Assembly (NCBI GenBank): GCA_030753015.1
Contig: JASMDC010000002.1
Location: forward strand, 62,001 to 126,000
Reading direction: 5' to 3'
DNA: 64,000 nt
From: Candidatus Undinarchaeales archaeon
Lineage (GTDB): Archaea > SpSt-1190 > JASMDC01
In this document: piece by piece, positions 33,974-41,677 of the stretch
Layout of the letters: each line of letters begins with the position of its first letter
Position numbering within the stretch: the stretch's first letter is position 1
Position numbers and translations under genes: made by a program
Notes under the pieces: generated by a model
What the model was told of the DNA's origin: nothing
What the model saw: only the letters and a program-made list of their open reading frames with translations
The model's database searches: none

Positions 33974-36900
33974 TTACCGCCTCCCGTAATAGGGATACCT
34001 ATTCATATAATTCGAGTTGTAAGCACCGTAACCAGCGGCTCCGTAAGCGGCTTGCTGGCCTTGCATTCCCTGTCGCCCCTGCTGCATAGTCTGGGTTGTC
34101 GTCGCAGCACCTGGCTTCGCCGCTGCGCCGGTGGCCGTAGCGGCCTTCTTCTTCTTCTTCATTATGACGGCACCGCCCCCGATCATGAGAAGAACACCTA
34201 CGATGATGATCGGCCCCATCCCCATGCCACCTTCCCCATCCTGGGGGGCCTCGGGTGTCGGCCCATCACCTATGGACCCATTGTCGATAGGACTGTCCTC
34301 GCTGGGTTCCGGTGTCGCCATGGCGGCCACCTTGAGGGTGAATCTCTTCGAGAATCCGGCCCCCTCGAGCGTGACCTCAAGTTCGCTTGCTTCCTCGCAC
34401 TCGTTCTCCAAGGCAACCGATACAGATCCGCCCGCAGATATCACAATGCTGTTGTTGAGGAGGGTGACGCACGTCGAGGCATCCCCGGTGATGCTCACCT
34501 CGACCTCGCCCTCCATCTCACCGTTGTTGCGCACGACGATGGTACCTGTGCCATCGAGGCTCTCAGGAGCTTTCACGACGATCTCGGGCGCAGTTGCGGT
34601 CACTGAGAGCTCGACATCCTCGGCGACCGACTCATCGCTCTTCGCCAAGACCTTCAGCGTACCCTTCATGGTCCCCCGTTTCTCTGTCGTGACGGCAACG
34701 GTGACGTTCGACGACTCGCCGGGCGCAAGCTCCATCTCCTCACCGTTTATGGAGGACACATCGGCAAGGGCACCCTCCAAGGTAGTGACGAAGGTCTCCT
34801 TACTATTTCCTGTGTTATGCACCTCGACAACGAGGTCGATGCTCTGGGTGGCCTCCACATCGGAAGAGGTCAAATGGGATGTGATGTCGAAGCTGATCTT
34901 CACCTCCACCTCGGGCCTTAGCTCGATCTCGAATCCCTGGGTCTGTTTCGGCATCCCGGAGGGGGTCGTCTTGAGATAGAGGCGCTGGTCGCTTTCGTCG
35001 TCGAGCTTGACGGTCACGGTGAACAAGCGCTCCTCGTTGGAGGGTAAGAGCACTTTTTTCTCCTCCAGAAGGGCGTTCTCAAGGTCGTAGCTCGCCGACG
35101 CGCTGAAGTCGAAGAGCAGGTCGAAGTGCATGCGGTTCCGCAAGACGATGGGGAGCTTCGCCTCCTGTCCGACCAGCACGCCGTATCTCTCACCATCCTC
35201 GAGCACCTTCTTCAGATCCTCGCTGGGCTCGACATCACACTCGAAGGGGAACTGTATGTCCTCGACCGTGAAGGACTTGCTGCTGCATGTGAAGGATGAC
35301 TCGTCCTGCACCTTCAGGGGGGTGTCGCAGACCATGATGTTGGCCGAGATCTTCTTGGCATGGCTCATTGTGCAGGTGGTCCGGAGCGAAGCTATGAATG
35401 CCTCGTTGGCCGCTGCTGCCGCCATGGCCAGTGCGTTCCCTGTGTTCTTGCCGGGCGCGCTCTTGAACGCATCGACAGCGGTCATGAGGGCGGACCGTGT
35501 CACGTCATTGAGTTCGAGTAGGTCGGGCGCTCCTGCCAGAACGTCGAAGGCCGCTGCCATTTCGTTAATCCCACCCGTGAGTGCGTAGCCGTCTTCGGCA
35601 GCGAAGGTCCGGCCGATGAAGTGGGTGGTCCCCAAAGCCAGGAGATGGGCTCTGGCCTCGAGGCTGATATCGCACGCAAGCAGAAGGGCAGAGACATCCA
35701 CGACCTTGGACTGCTTTGATCCCAGGTTGAACTGTTCGTAGGTGAGGTTCCCGATCATGAGGTCCGGCATCACTGCGTAGCGATAGGTGTTCTCTGTGTT
35801 CCCGCCGTTGATGGCCTGAAAGGAGCAGATGAGCTTCCATTTGTCCTTCCGGCATCCTGTAAGAGTGATGGCCGACTTGGAGAAGTCCGCCGGTTTCACG
35901 GCGATCTCGGCCAATCGCTCGAGCAGTGGATCGCTTACGGAGGTGACGTTGAGGGTGAGGGACGCGGCGTCCTCCCGGGTGAGCTCAATCGTCAGGTTGA
36001 CGACAGTCCTCTGGTCCGCCTTCCCGGTCACCTCGTGGCACGGCGGGACCGGGGGGGGCTTCCCATATCTTGAGCCCGTGTCCTCCGGGACCGATGTGAG
36101 CTCTGTGTCACCAGCAAAGACCTTCACACCATCCCCTTTTGCGCATACGCGGAATGTGTCGTCATCAGGTCTGTGGTTGGTGATGCCCAGGGAGAATTCC
36201 GTTGTGAGGTTGGGAACGGCCGTGATGGATGACGGTGCGTCGAGGACGTAGGGCTCGTTCTCCGCGTAGGGGACGGTGACGATCACTTCGTTCCTCATAC
36301 CAGTAGATGCGTTGACTCGCACCGTGCCCTTTCCCGCCACGCCCACGTGGACCTCGAGGACGATCCCCCCGTTGGATTGGACCGTGGCGTTCGCAAAGAG
36401 TGTATCCTCATCGACGCCGCCCTTCCCTGGCTCGAGTGTGAGGGTCCGATTCACCATCGGGGCTGCCACGTCGACCGTGATGGATGGGATCGGTTCGGGG
36501 CTGGAGAACATGAACGGGAGCATCCCCGGTCGGTACAGCGTGTAGTTCTCGTAGTTCAGCCGCACGCCGAACACGGGCCCGTACCATCCCTCACGGAGTG
36601 TGTCTATCGAGGCGTCGGGGAGGGCCATCGAGCCGAACAGCACGTTGGTAGCGGGATCGAGCCGGGACGCACCGATGGCACCGTCCGAGAAACCGATCAG
36701 ATCGAGGTCGTGCTCCAACAGGTAGGGCAGGTCGACAGAACGTGTGATGGTGGCGGGGAGCGCACCCGTTCGGTTGTACGGCACGGTGACCGTACCATCA
36801 TCCTTCCGCTTGGAACGCAACATGATGAAGCCCCTCTTCAGGGTGTGGTTAATGACGAGCTCGGGCCCGATCTTCCTGCTGAGCCCCCCTAGCGAGAAGT

Positions 36901-38971
36901 CGGTATGAGTGAAGAGCGAGGAATCCCCCAGTACGAGCGGGTCCGCTGTGGTCGATACGGTCTTCGTTGTCTCGGGAGCAGTGAGCACCTCCGTGCTCGA
37001 GAGGCCGAGCTGGAGATGGGAGGATACTTTCAATGTGGGGGTCCCTTTCCGAAGGAGAGTGAAGTCCGACGCGGAGGAGCCGGACTCGCTGATGCTCACC
37101 TCAAGCACGTTGTAGCCATCGACCGCTGCTCCGGCGGGGAGGCTCCCCACGATGCGATAGAGCTTGGGTCCGTTGAGGTACACGACGTCCTTGCCCGAGA
37201 GAGGGGCGCCGTTCAGGGTCAGCGTGAAGAAGTGTGCGTTGTCAAGGTAGAGGAGGGTGGAGCCGGCGAGGCTTGTGATGTTGGCCATGAGTTCCACCTT
37301 CTCACCCAGGTTCCCTGTAAGGAGCAGAGGGCTGATCTCGGTGATACGAAGGTGCATCCCATTGGAGGTCGTGCTGGCCCCGGTGCAGTCCGCCACCGCC
37401 GTGAGGCTCTCGCCGGGAGGTACGGAGTCGGATCCCGTGCCCCAGAACACCTGTGCATCCTTCCCGGCACAGGATATGCTCGACATGGACGTGACGGGTT
37501 GAAGTGTCTTATGGGTCCCTGTGTTCGTGAGGTTGAGGAAGACCAGCACACGGTCGTTAAGAGCGGTGGCCGCGTAGGAGACCGTCGCCAGGACTGGTGT
37601 ACGGACCTGGACACGTAGCTGGAGCTCTTCCGTGTATCCCGTATCCGCCTCGAGTGTCACGTTGTAGACGTACTCGCCCTCGAGCGCTCCGTCGGGGACC
37701 TTGACCTTCAGGTTCGAGCGCACATGACATGGTGGATTCTGTGCTTCGTCAGGCCATTCGAACAAGACATCACATACCTCTACATTGAACTGTTCAGGAT
37801 TGGGGAGCGTGATCTCGAGTTCCCCTGGGCCGGACACCTTCCGTGTATTGAGCTTGAAATGGTTGAAGTCCACTTCCTCGAAGGCTTGTGTGATCTTGAA
37901 TCGCATCTCGGCCTTGTCGAATGACTTGAAGTACGTTCCTCCAGTATCGTCAGTGATATTGATCAGGTCATAGCAGTACTGGAAGTTCTCCATGAGGAGG
38001 CCGGGCCGGAACGTCTTGTCAGCACATACCGTCGAACCACCCCCGTCGGGCTCGCACTTGTCCGTGTACACACCGATCCACGAGGGATTCCCCGAGCAGC
38101 AATTGCTCTCGCACACTTCGATGTCCTCACCCTCGGCGTTAGGTACGGAGGAGCACAGGAGCTCACAAGTACTGCCGGAGCGGGAACATCGGGGACAGGT
38201 GGGTGGACAGGGGGAGCGGTACTTTGGGTCCTCTGGATCGGGCGTGAATCCGAACACCACGATGCGCTTGGCCTTGGCCTCGTCAGCAAGGTTCCGCATG
38301 CTGGCGTACATTCCGGTGAAAACCGCGGCATCAGTGATGACGTACACGAGCTTTAGGGCCCGCTCACGCCACCGGTTCTCAGGGAGTTGGCTTCCCCAGT
38401 CCGAGGCCCATTTCTCACGCACGGCGTACTGGATAGCATCGTAGGAGTTCTCCCGACACTCCTCCCCGCCAGTGATCCGGTCATAGATCGCTACCAGTCC
38501 CGATTGGATCGCTGCGTCCGCTGCGTATTCGTCAGCATAGAAGTCCTGGAAAGGGAGGGGCAGCTTGGGCGGGCCAAAGCTATGGGTGAACTGGTTGGCA
38601 AAGGGGACAAGGGCCACTCGGAAGTTGCCTTCGGACTTGCTCTTGAGCACCTCTGTGATGGCGTCCCAGGTGTTCCTGAACTCCTCGAGGTCGTCCCGCA
38701 TGCTCCCGGTATGGTCGATGACGAACACTGCATCGATGGGGCGCTGGAATGTCTCGTTGTTTGCCACATGGACGGTGAAGGTATTCTCCTCGCCCCATGA
38801 GAGCCCGGTCTCCAGCACAGGAACGGCCAGCGCGGGGATACCACAGCTGCCATCTGCGAGCACGCACGACTCTGTTGTGCCGGAGGAGCAATCGGACCCG
38901 GTCCAGCACGCGTGGTAAGCGCCCGACGCAAGGCTGACAACCAGCAGAAATACGAGGAAAGACGTTCGCAT
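33974..38971 (-). CDS. Giant VWA-domain surface protein, membrane-anchored (copy 1)
   Basis: 1665 residues, paralogous to the next gene along its whole length. A signal peptide (1-18) precedes a Cys pair region. The VWA domain carries MIDAS DHTGS (86-90), GGEECRENSYDAI and ITDAAVFTGM. A Cys insert (CPPTCPRC to CESNCCSG) and many beta domains follow. The end has a linker with Pro, one membrane helix (MGPIIIVGVLLMIGGGAVIM), a lysine patch and a cytoplasmic tail rich in Gln, Gly, Ala and Tyr ending RYPYYGRR. It is the first gene of the unit, with a TATA at 39004-39013. It may be a self-assembling surface or adhesion protein; this is inference. Confidence 0.8.
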   Translation of the reverse strand: MRTSFLVFLLVVSLASGAYHACWTGSDCSSGTTESCVLADGSCGIPALAVPVLETGLSWGEENTFTVHVANNETFQRPIDAVFVIDHTGSMRDDLEEFRNTWDAITEVLKSKSEGNFRVALVPFANQFTHSFGPPKLPLPFQDFYADEYAADAAIQSGLVAIYDRITGGEECRENSYDAIQYAVREKWASDWGSQLPENRWRERALKLVYVITDAAVFTGMYASMRNLADEAKAKRIVVFGFTPDPEDPKYRSPCPPTCPRCSRSGSTCELLCSSVPNAEGEDIEVCESNCCSGNPSWIGVYTDKCEPDGGGSTVCADKTFRPGLLMENFQYCYDLINITDDTGGTYFKSFDKAEMRFKITQAFEEVDFNHFKLNTRKVSGPGELEITLPNPEQFNVEVCDVLFEWPDEAQNPPCHVRSNLKVKVPDGALEGEYVYNVTLEADTGYTEELQLRVQVRTPVLATVSYAATALNDRVLVFLNLTNTGTHKTLQPVTSMSSISCAGKDAQVFWGTGSDSVPPGESLTAVADCTGASTTSNGMHLRITEISPLLLTGNLGEKVELMANITSLAGSTLLYLDNAHFFTLTLNGAPLSGKDVVYLNGPKLYRIVGSLPAGAAVDGYNVLEVSISESGSSASDFTLLRKGTPTLKVSSHLQLGLSSTEVLTAPETTKTVSTTADPLVLGDSSLFTHTDFSLGGLSRKIGPELVINHTLKRGFIMLRSKRKDDGTVTVPYNRTGALPATITRSVDLPYLLEHDLDLIGFSDGAIGASRLDPATNVLFGSMALPDASIDTLREGWYGPVFGVRLNYENYTLYRPGMLPFMFSSPEPIPSITVDVAAPMVNRTLTLEPGKGGVDEDTLFANATVQSNGGIVLEVHVGVAGKGTVRVNASTGMRNEVIVTVPYAENEPYVLDAPSSITAVPNLTTEFSLGITNHRPDDDTFRVCAKGDGVKVFAGDTELTSVPEDTGSRYGKPPPVPPCHEVTGKADQRTVVNLTIELTREDAASLTLNVTSVSDPLLERLAEIAVKPADFSKSAITLTGCRKDKWKLICSFQAINGGNTENTYRYAVMPDLMIGNLTYEQFNLGSKQSKVVDVSALLLACDISLEARAHLLALGTTHFIGRTFAAEDGYALTGGINEMAAAFDVLAGAPDLLELNDVTRSALMTAVDAFKSAPGKNTGNALAMAAAAANEAFIASLRTTCTMSHAKKISANIMVCDTPLKVQDESSFTCSSKSFTVEDIQFPFECDVEPSEDLKKVLEDGERYGVLVGQEAKLPIVLRNRMHFDLLFDFSASASYDLENALLEEKKVLLPSNEERLFTVTVKLDDESDQRLYLKTTPSGMPKQTQGFEIELRPEVEVKISFDITSHLTSSDVEATQSIDLVVEVHNTGNSKETFVTTLEGALADVSSINGEEMELAPGESSNVTVAVTTEKRGTMKGTLKVLAKSDESVAEDVELSVTATAPEIVVKAPESLDGTGTIVVRNNGEMEGEVEVSITGDASTCVTLLNNSIVISAGGSVSVALENECEEASELEVTLEGAGFSKRFTLKVAAMATPEPSEDSPIDNGSIGDGPTPEAPQDGEGGMGMGPIIIVGVLLMIGGGAVIMKKKKKAATATGAAAKPGAATTTQTMQQGRQGMQGQQAAYGAAGYGAYNSNYMNRYPYYGRR

Positions 38972-39003
38972 GGCTACCGCTCACATATTATCATGGTTAC
39001 ATG

Positions 39004-39013
39004 ACTTATATCC
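39004..39013 (-). promoter_or_regulatory. TATA element of the surface-protein operon
   Basis: GGATATAAGT on the minus strand; predicted transcript start about 38983, a short leader before ATG 38971. Confidence 0.5.
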
Positions 39014-39043
39014 CTTGGGTTTTCGCAGCGCCCGTTACCGACA

Positions 39044-39055
39044 AATATTTATACC
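39044..39055 (+). promoter_or_regulatory. TATA element of the M14 peptidase gene
   Basis: AATATTTATACC; predicted start near 39076, giving a 16-nt leader that holds AAGGGG six bases before GTG 39092. Confidence 0.5.
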
Positions 39056-39091
39056 GCCGCACCCGCAAGGGAGGGTCAGAAAGGGGTCAGT

Positions 39092-39865
39092 GTGGAATGC
39101 GAGATGTTCTATGATGAGAAGATGGACTTCACCTCTTACTCGGAGGAGTTGGAACGGCTGGCCGGCCTGTACGATAACGTGGACTTGGAAGTAGTCGGTA
39201 GCTCGGTGGAGGGGCGCGATATCTATCGTGCACATATCCACGGTGACGGAGCCCCCGTGCTAGTAACGGCAGGACACCACGGCAACGAGCCCGCTGGGCC
39301 TATGGCGGCCCTGAACTACATCCGAGAGGCTGGCGAGAACGGCTCCACGCTGGACATCACAATGTACCCCATGGTCAATCCGGATGGCTATGAGGCGGAT
39401 CAGCGGGAGAACGCCCATGGCGTCGACCTCAACCGTGATTACGGTTTTTTCAAGGAACCAGAGACACTTGCTCTCATCGGGAGCATCGATCGTGAGGACT
39501 ACATAGCTGCACTGGACATGCACGAAGCGCCCCGGTCCACAAAGGGTTTCTATGTGTACGAGTCCACGCCCATTCGCGAGGACATCCACCTTGGCCAGAC
39601 AGCGGTGGACGCTGTCGGCGAGAAGCATCCCATCTCATGGGGCGTGGTCCGGCGCGATCGTCCCGGCTGCTTCCGCGACTTCTGGGCATCCAGAGACGCG
39701 TACGCCGTCACCTTCGAGCCTCCGGGCACCTTCGAGATCGTGGACCGTATCGACATGGAGCTCCGGGCGCTCCATGCCAGCCTCGACCTCCTGGAGGAGA
39801 CCACGGCCGATGGCTCGTGGGATACCTACGTAGCAAGTGGCGATTACGTCGTGGCAGCACCTTGA
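39092..39865 (+). CDS. M14-family zinc carboxypeptidase-like protein
   Basis: 257 residues with the M14 zinc site HGNE (His 63, Glu 66), MVNPDGYE, the substrate-carboxylate site VDLNRDYGF, a third ligand His in ALDMHEAP, and a late catalytic-type Glu in VTFEPPGTF. It lacks a signal peptide, so it is cytoplasmic. Relatives include AstE/AspA-like deacylases and peptidoglycan-type carboxypeptidases; the substrate is not deducible. It is divergent from the surface-protein operon but uses its own TATA. The GTG start fits the Shine-Dalgarno; an ATG at 39104 is less well placed. Confidence 0.82.
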   Translation: MECEMFYDEKMDFTSYSEELERLAGLYDNVDLEVVGSSVEGRDIYRAHIHGDGAPVLVTAGHHGNEPAGPMAALNYIREAGENGSTLDITMYPMVNPDGYEADQRENAHGVDLNRDYGFFKEPETLALIGSIDREDYIAALDMHEAPRSTKGFYVYESTPIREDIHLGQTAVDAVGEKHPISWGVVRRDRPGCFRDFWASRDAYAVTFEPPGTFEIVDRIDMELRALHASLDLLEETTADGSWDTYVASGDYVVAAP

Positions 39866-39936
39866 GAAAGTGTGCTCTGCCACAAAATAGTAGCTGACGC
39901 TCCAGTATTAAATGGGTCCTTCCGAATGGATCGGAC

Positions 39937-40164
39937 CTACTTTGCAGCGGACTTGTAGCGGTAGAGCGTGGATGTGTTGGTGTCCGTGTACACCAACTTC
40001 TTCTCGACCTTTTCCTTGGACACCATCTGGTTGAACTTCCTACCCAGATAGGAAGGGCTCAACTTCGTTAGGTAGGAGAGGTAGTCAACGCTCACCCATC
40101 CTCTTCGCTGGACTAAGAAATCAAGGGCATTGAGAAACAGTCTCTCCTTCGTAGTCTTCTTCAC
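39937..40164 (-). CDS. Small helix-turn-helix protein
   Basis: 75 residues from GTG 40164, with GGAGGG six bases before. VSVDYLSYLTKLSPSYLGRKFNQMV reads as a helix-turn-helix, and a wing-like C-terminus follows (KLVYTDTNTSTLYRYK). It is very basic and is probably a DNA-binding regulator. A TATA-like CTTAAATAA (40198-40206) lies upstream. Target unknown. Confidence 0.65.
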   Translation of the reverse strand: MKKTTKERLFLNALDFLVQRRGWVSVDYLSYLTKLSPSYLGRKFNQMVSKEKVEKKLVYTDTNTSTLYRYKSAAK

Positions 40165-40252
40165 ACCCGACCCTCCAATAATAGAGACGTCGTGGCGTTA
40201 TTTAAGGCTTTCTGCTCCGTTACAGCCTTCAATAGGTCTGTAGGAAACGATA

Positions 40253-40277
40253 GGAACTTCTAGAAACTTCTAAACGA
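40253..40277. repeat. Short repeated/palindromic motif in the spacer upstream of adenosine deaminase
   Basis: GGAACTTCTA is followed directly by GAAACTTCTA, making a central TTCTAGAA palindrome. It lies between the HTH gene and the first TATA-like element (40282-40291), where a regulator could bind. Confidence 0.4.
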
Positions 40278-40312
40278 AGTAATATCTTTAAAATGAACTA
40301 TAAGGCAAGAAT

Positions 40313-40386
40313 ACGGCCTAATACCTCCATTTAGCAAGCTGGAAGCCGGCCCCCACCCTGTCCTTGGGGGGCACAGTCTTTTTAAA
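40313..40386 (+). ncRNA. Candidate short leader RNA or small RNA upstream of adenosine deaminase
   Basis: A TATA-like CTTTAAAAT (40284-40292) predicts a start near 40313. About 35 nt later a strong hairpin (GCCCCCA pairing with TGGGGGC, 40349-40372) is followed by a T-run (40379-40383). This looks like a short terminated transcript. A second TATA (40379-40387) overlaps the T-run and serves adenosine deaminase. No reading frame is apparent. Confidence 0.25.
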
Positions 40387-40408
40387 CCTGAACATCCTGC
40401 CCGCGAAC

Positions 40409-41446
40409 ATGGTGGACGACAGGAGCGCGCCAGATAAGCGCTTCCTGGAGAACATATTCAAGACGGACCTCCATTGCCATCTTGGCGGGTCTATCCGTCT
40501 TGAGACCCTCGTCGAGCTGGCCGATGAACAGGGAGTCCCTCTCCCGTCAAAGAACATCGAGAAGCTCAAGAAGACCATCTCTCCGTCCGAGTTCGGCTCC
40601 CTTGAGGAGTACCTTGCCGCCTTCACTACGACGGAGTCCGTCCTCAGGGATCCATCTGCCCTCGAGCGGGTGGCCTACGAGGTATGCGAGGATGCAGCGA
40701 AGGAGAATGTCATCTACCTGGAGCTGCGGTTCGGGCCTACCAATTACCAGACCGATGACCTCTCACCCCAGCGCGTGGTGTCGTCCGTGCTGGAGGGGAT
40801 GAAGCGTGCCGAGAAGGAATACCCCATCAGGACGGGCCTCATCCTTTGTGGCATCCGCACCGAGCTCGAGCGCACTCGGGAGGCAGCTGAGCTGGCCGTC
40901 ATCTTCCAGGGGCGTGGCGTGGTCGGATTCGACCTGGCCGGAGCCGAGCGGGGCCATCGTCCCAAGGACCTAATGAAAGCGTTCACCCCCGTGCTCAAGA
41001 ACTTCGTCCCAGTAACCGTTCATGCAGGTGAGGGCTACGGTGCAAAGAGCATCGAGGAGGCGATAAACTATCTCCGCGCCGACCGGATCGGGCACGGTAC
41101 CAAGATCCAGGAGAACACGAAGCTCTACGATTACGTCAACGTACGGCGTATCGCCCTCGAGGTTTGTCCTACGAGCAACGTCCAGACACAGGTAGTGAGC
41201 AGTATCGGAACTCATCCCATGCTCCGCTACTTCCGCGACGACCTGCGGGTGTGTATCAACACCGATAACCGCACGATCTCGGACACGACCATCACCAATG
41301 AACTCGGCAAGTGTTCCAAGCACCTCGGGCTCACCCGGGGGGACATCAAGTCACTGGTCAAGGCCGGTGTGAAGGCGGCCTTCCTCCAGCCGAGTGAGCG
41401 GACCGCTCTTCTGGACCGGGTGGACGAACAGTTCGAGGGACTGTGA
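40409..41446 (+). CDS. add: Adenosine deaminase (or related nucleoside deaminase)
   Basis: 345 residues of the amidohydrolase fold. It has KTDLHCHLGGSI (metal-binding HxH), VTVHAGEGYG (third His and nearby catalytic Glu), RIGHGTKI, and VCINTDNRTIS near the last Asp (family S/T-DDP; here TDNR). It removes ammonia from adenosine, deoxyadenosine or a modified nucleoside; the altered TDNR makes substrate choice uncertain. ATG 40409 lies 26 nt from the TTTTTAAAC centre, so it is leaderless and the in-frame extension to 40364 is rejected. Confidence 0.88.
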   Translation: MVDDRSAPDKRFLENIFKTDLHCHLGGSIRLETLVELADEQGVPLPSKNIEKLKKTISPSEFGSLEEYLAAFTTTESVLRDPSALERVAYEVCEDAAKENVIYLELRFGPTNYQTDDLSPQRVVSSVLEGMKRAEKEYPIRTGLILCGIRTELERTREAAELAVIFQGRGVVGFDLAGAERGHRPKDLMKAFTPVLKNFVPVTVHAGEGYGAKSIEEAINYLRADRIGHGTKIQENTKLYDYVNVRRIALEVCPTSNVQTQVVSSIGTHPMLRYFRDDLRVCINTDNRTISDTTITNELGKCSKHLGLTRGDIKSLVKAGVKAAFLQPSERTALLDRVDEQFEGL

Positions 41447-41454
41447 GGCGTCCA

Positions 41455-41616
41455 CTAGATCATCGCGTACACGAACGGCGATAGAGCGGAGCTCTGGCCT
41501 GCTGCAAGCAATGCGCCCACGATGAGCAGGGTGATGAGCGCGGGAGCGAGCCACCAGGCCTTGTTCTCCCAGAGGTAGTCGAACACCTCGCGCACAAGCA
41601 TCGGATTCCTACCCAT
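41455..41616 (-). CDS. DUF5989-like small membrane protein
   Basis: 53 residues. A short amphipathic N-terminus (MLVREVFDYLWENKAWW) precedes one membrane helix (LAPALITLLIVGALLAAG) and a SSALSPFVYAMI end. This matches the DUF5989 proteins found beside NodU-type carbamoyltransferases and SxtJ in bacteria. It starts 61 nt after the carbamoyltransferase and is probably the last gene of that unit. Confidence 0.75.
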   Translation of the reverse strand: MGRNPMLVREVFDYLWENKAWWLAPALITLLIVGALLAAGQSSALSPFVYAMI

Positions 41617-41677
41617 ATCAGAACCTCAAGTACATTGATCTGGTCGTGACATAAAAACCTATCCTCGCCGCATGTCA

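Noticed and set aside
40253-40277. Heat-shock-element-like GAA/TTC pattern
   Set aside because: Archaea lack the eukaryotic heat-shock factor; the pattern is reported only as a repeat.
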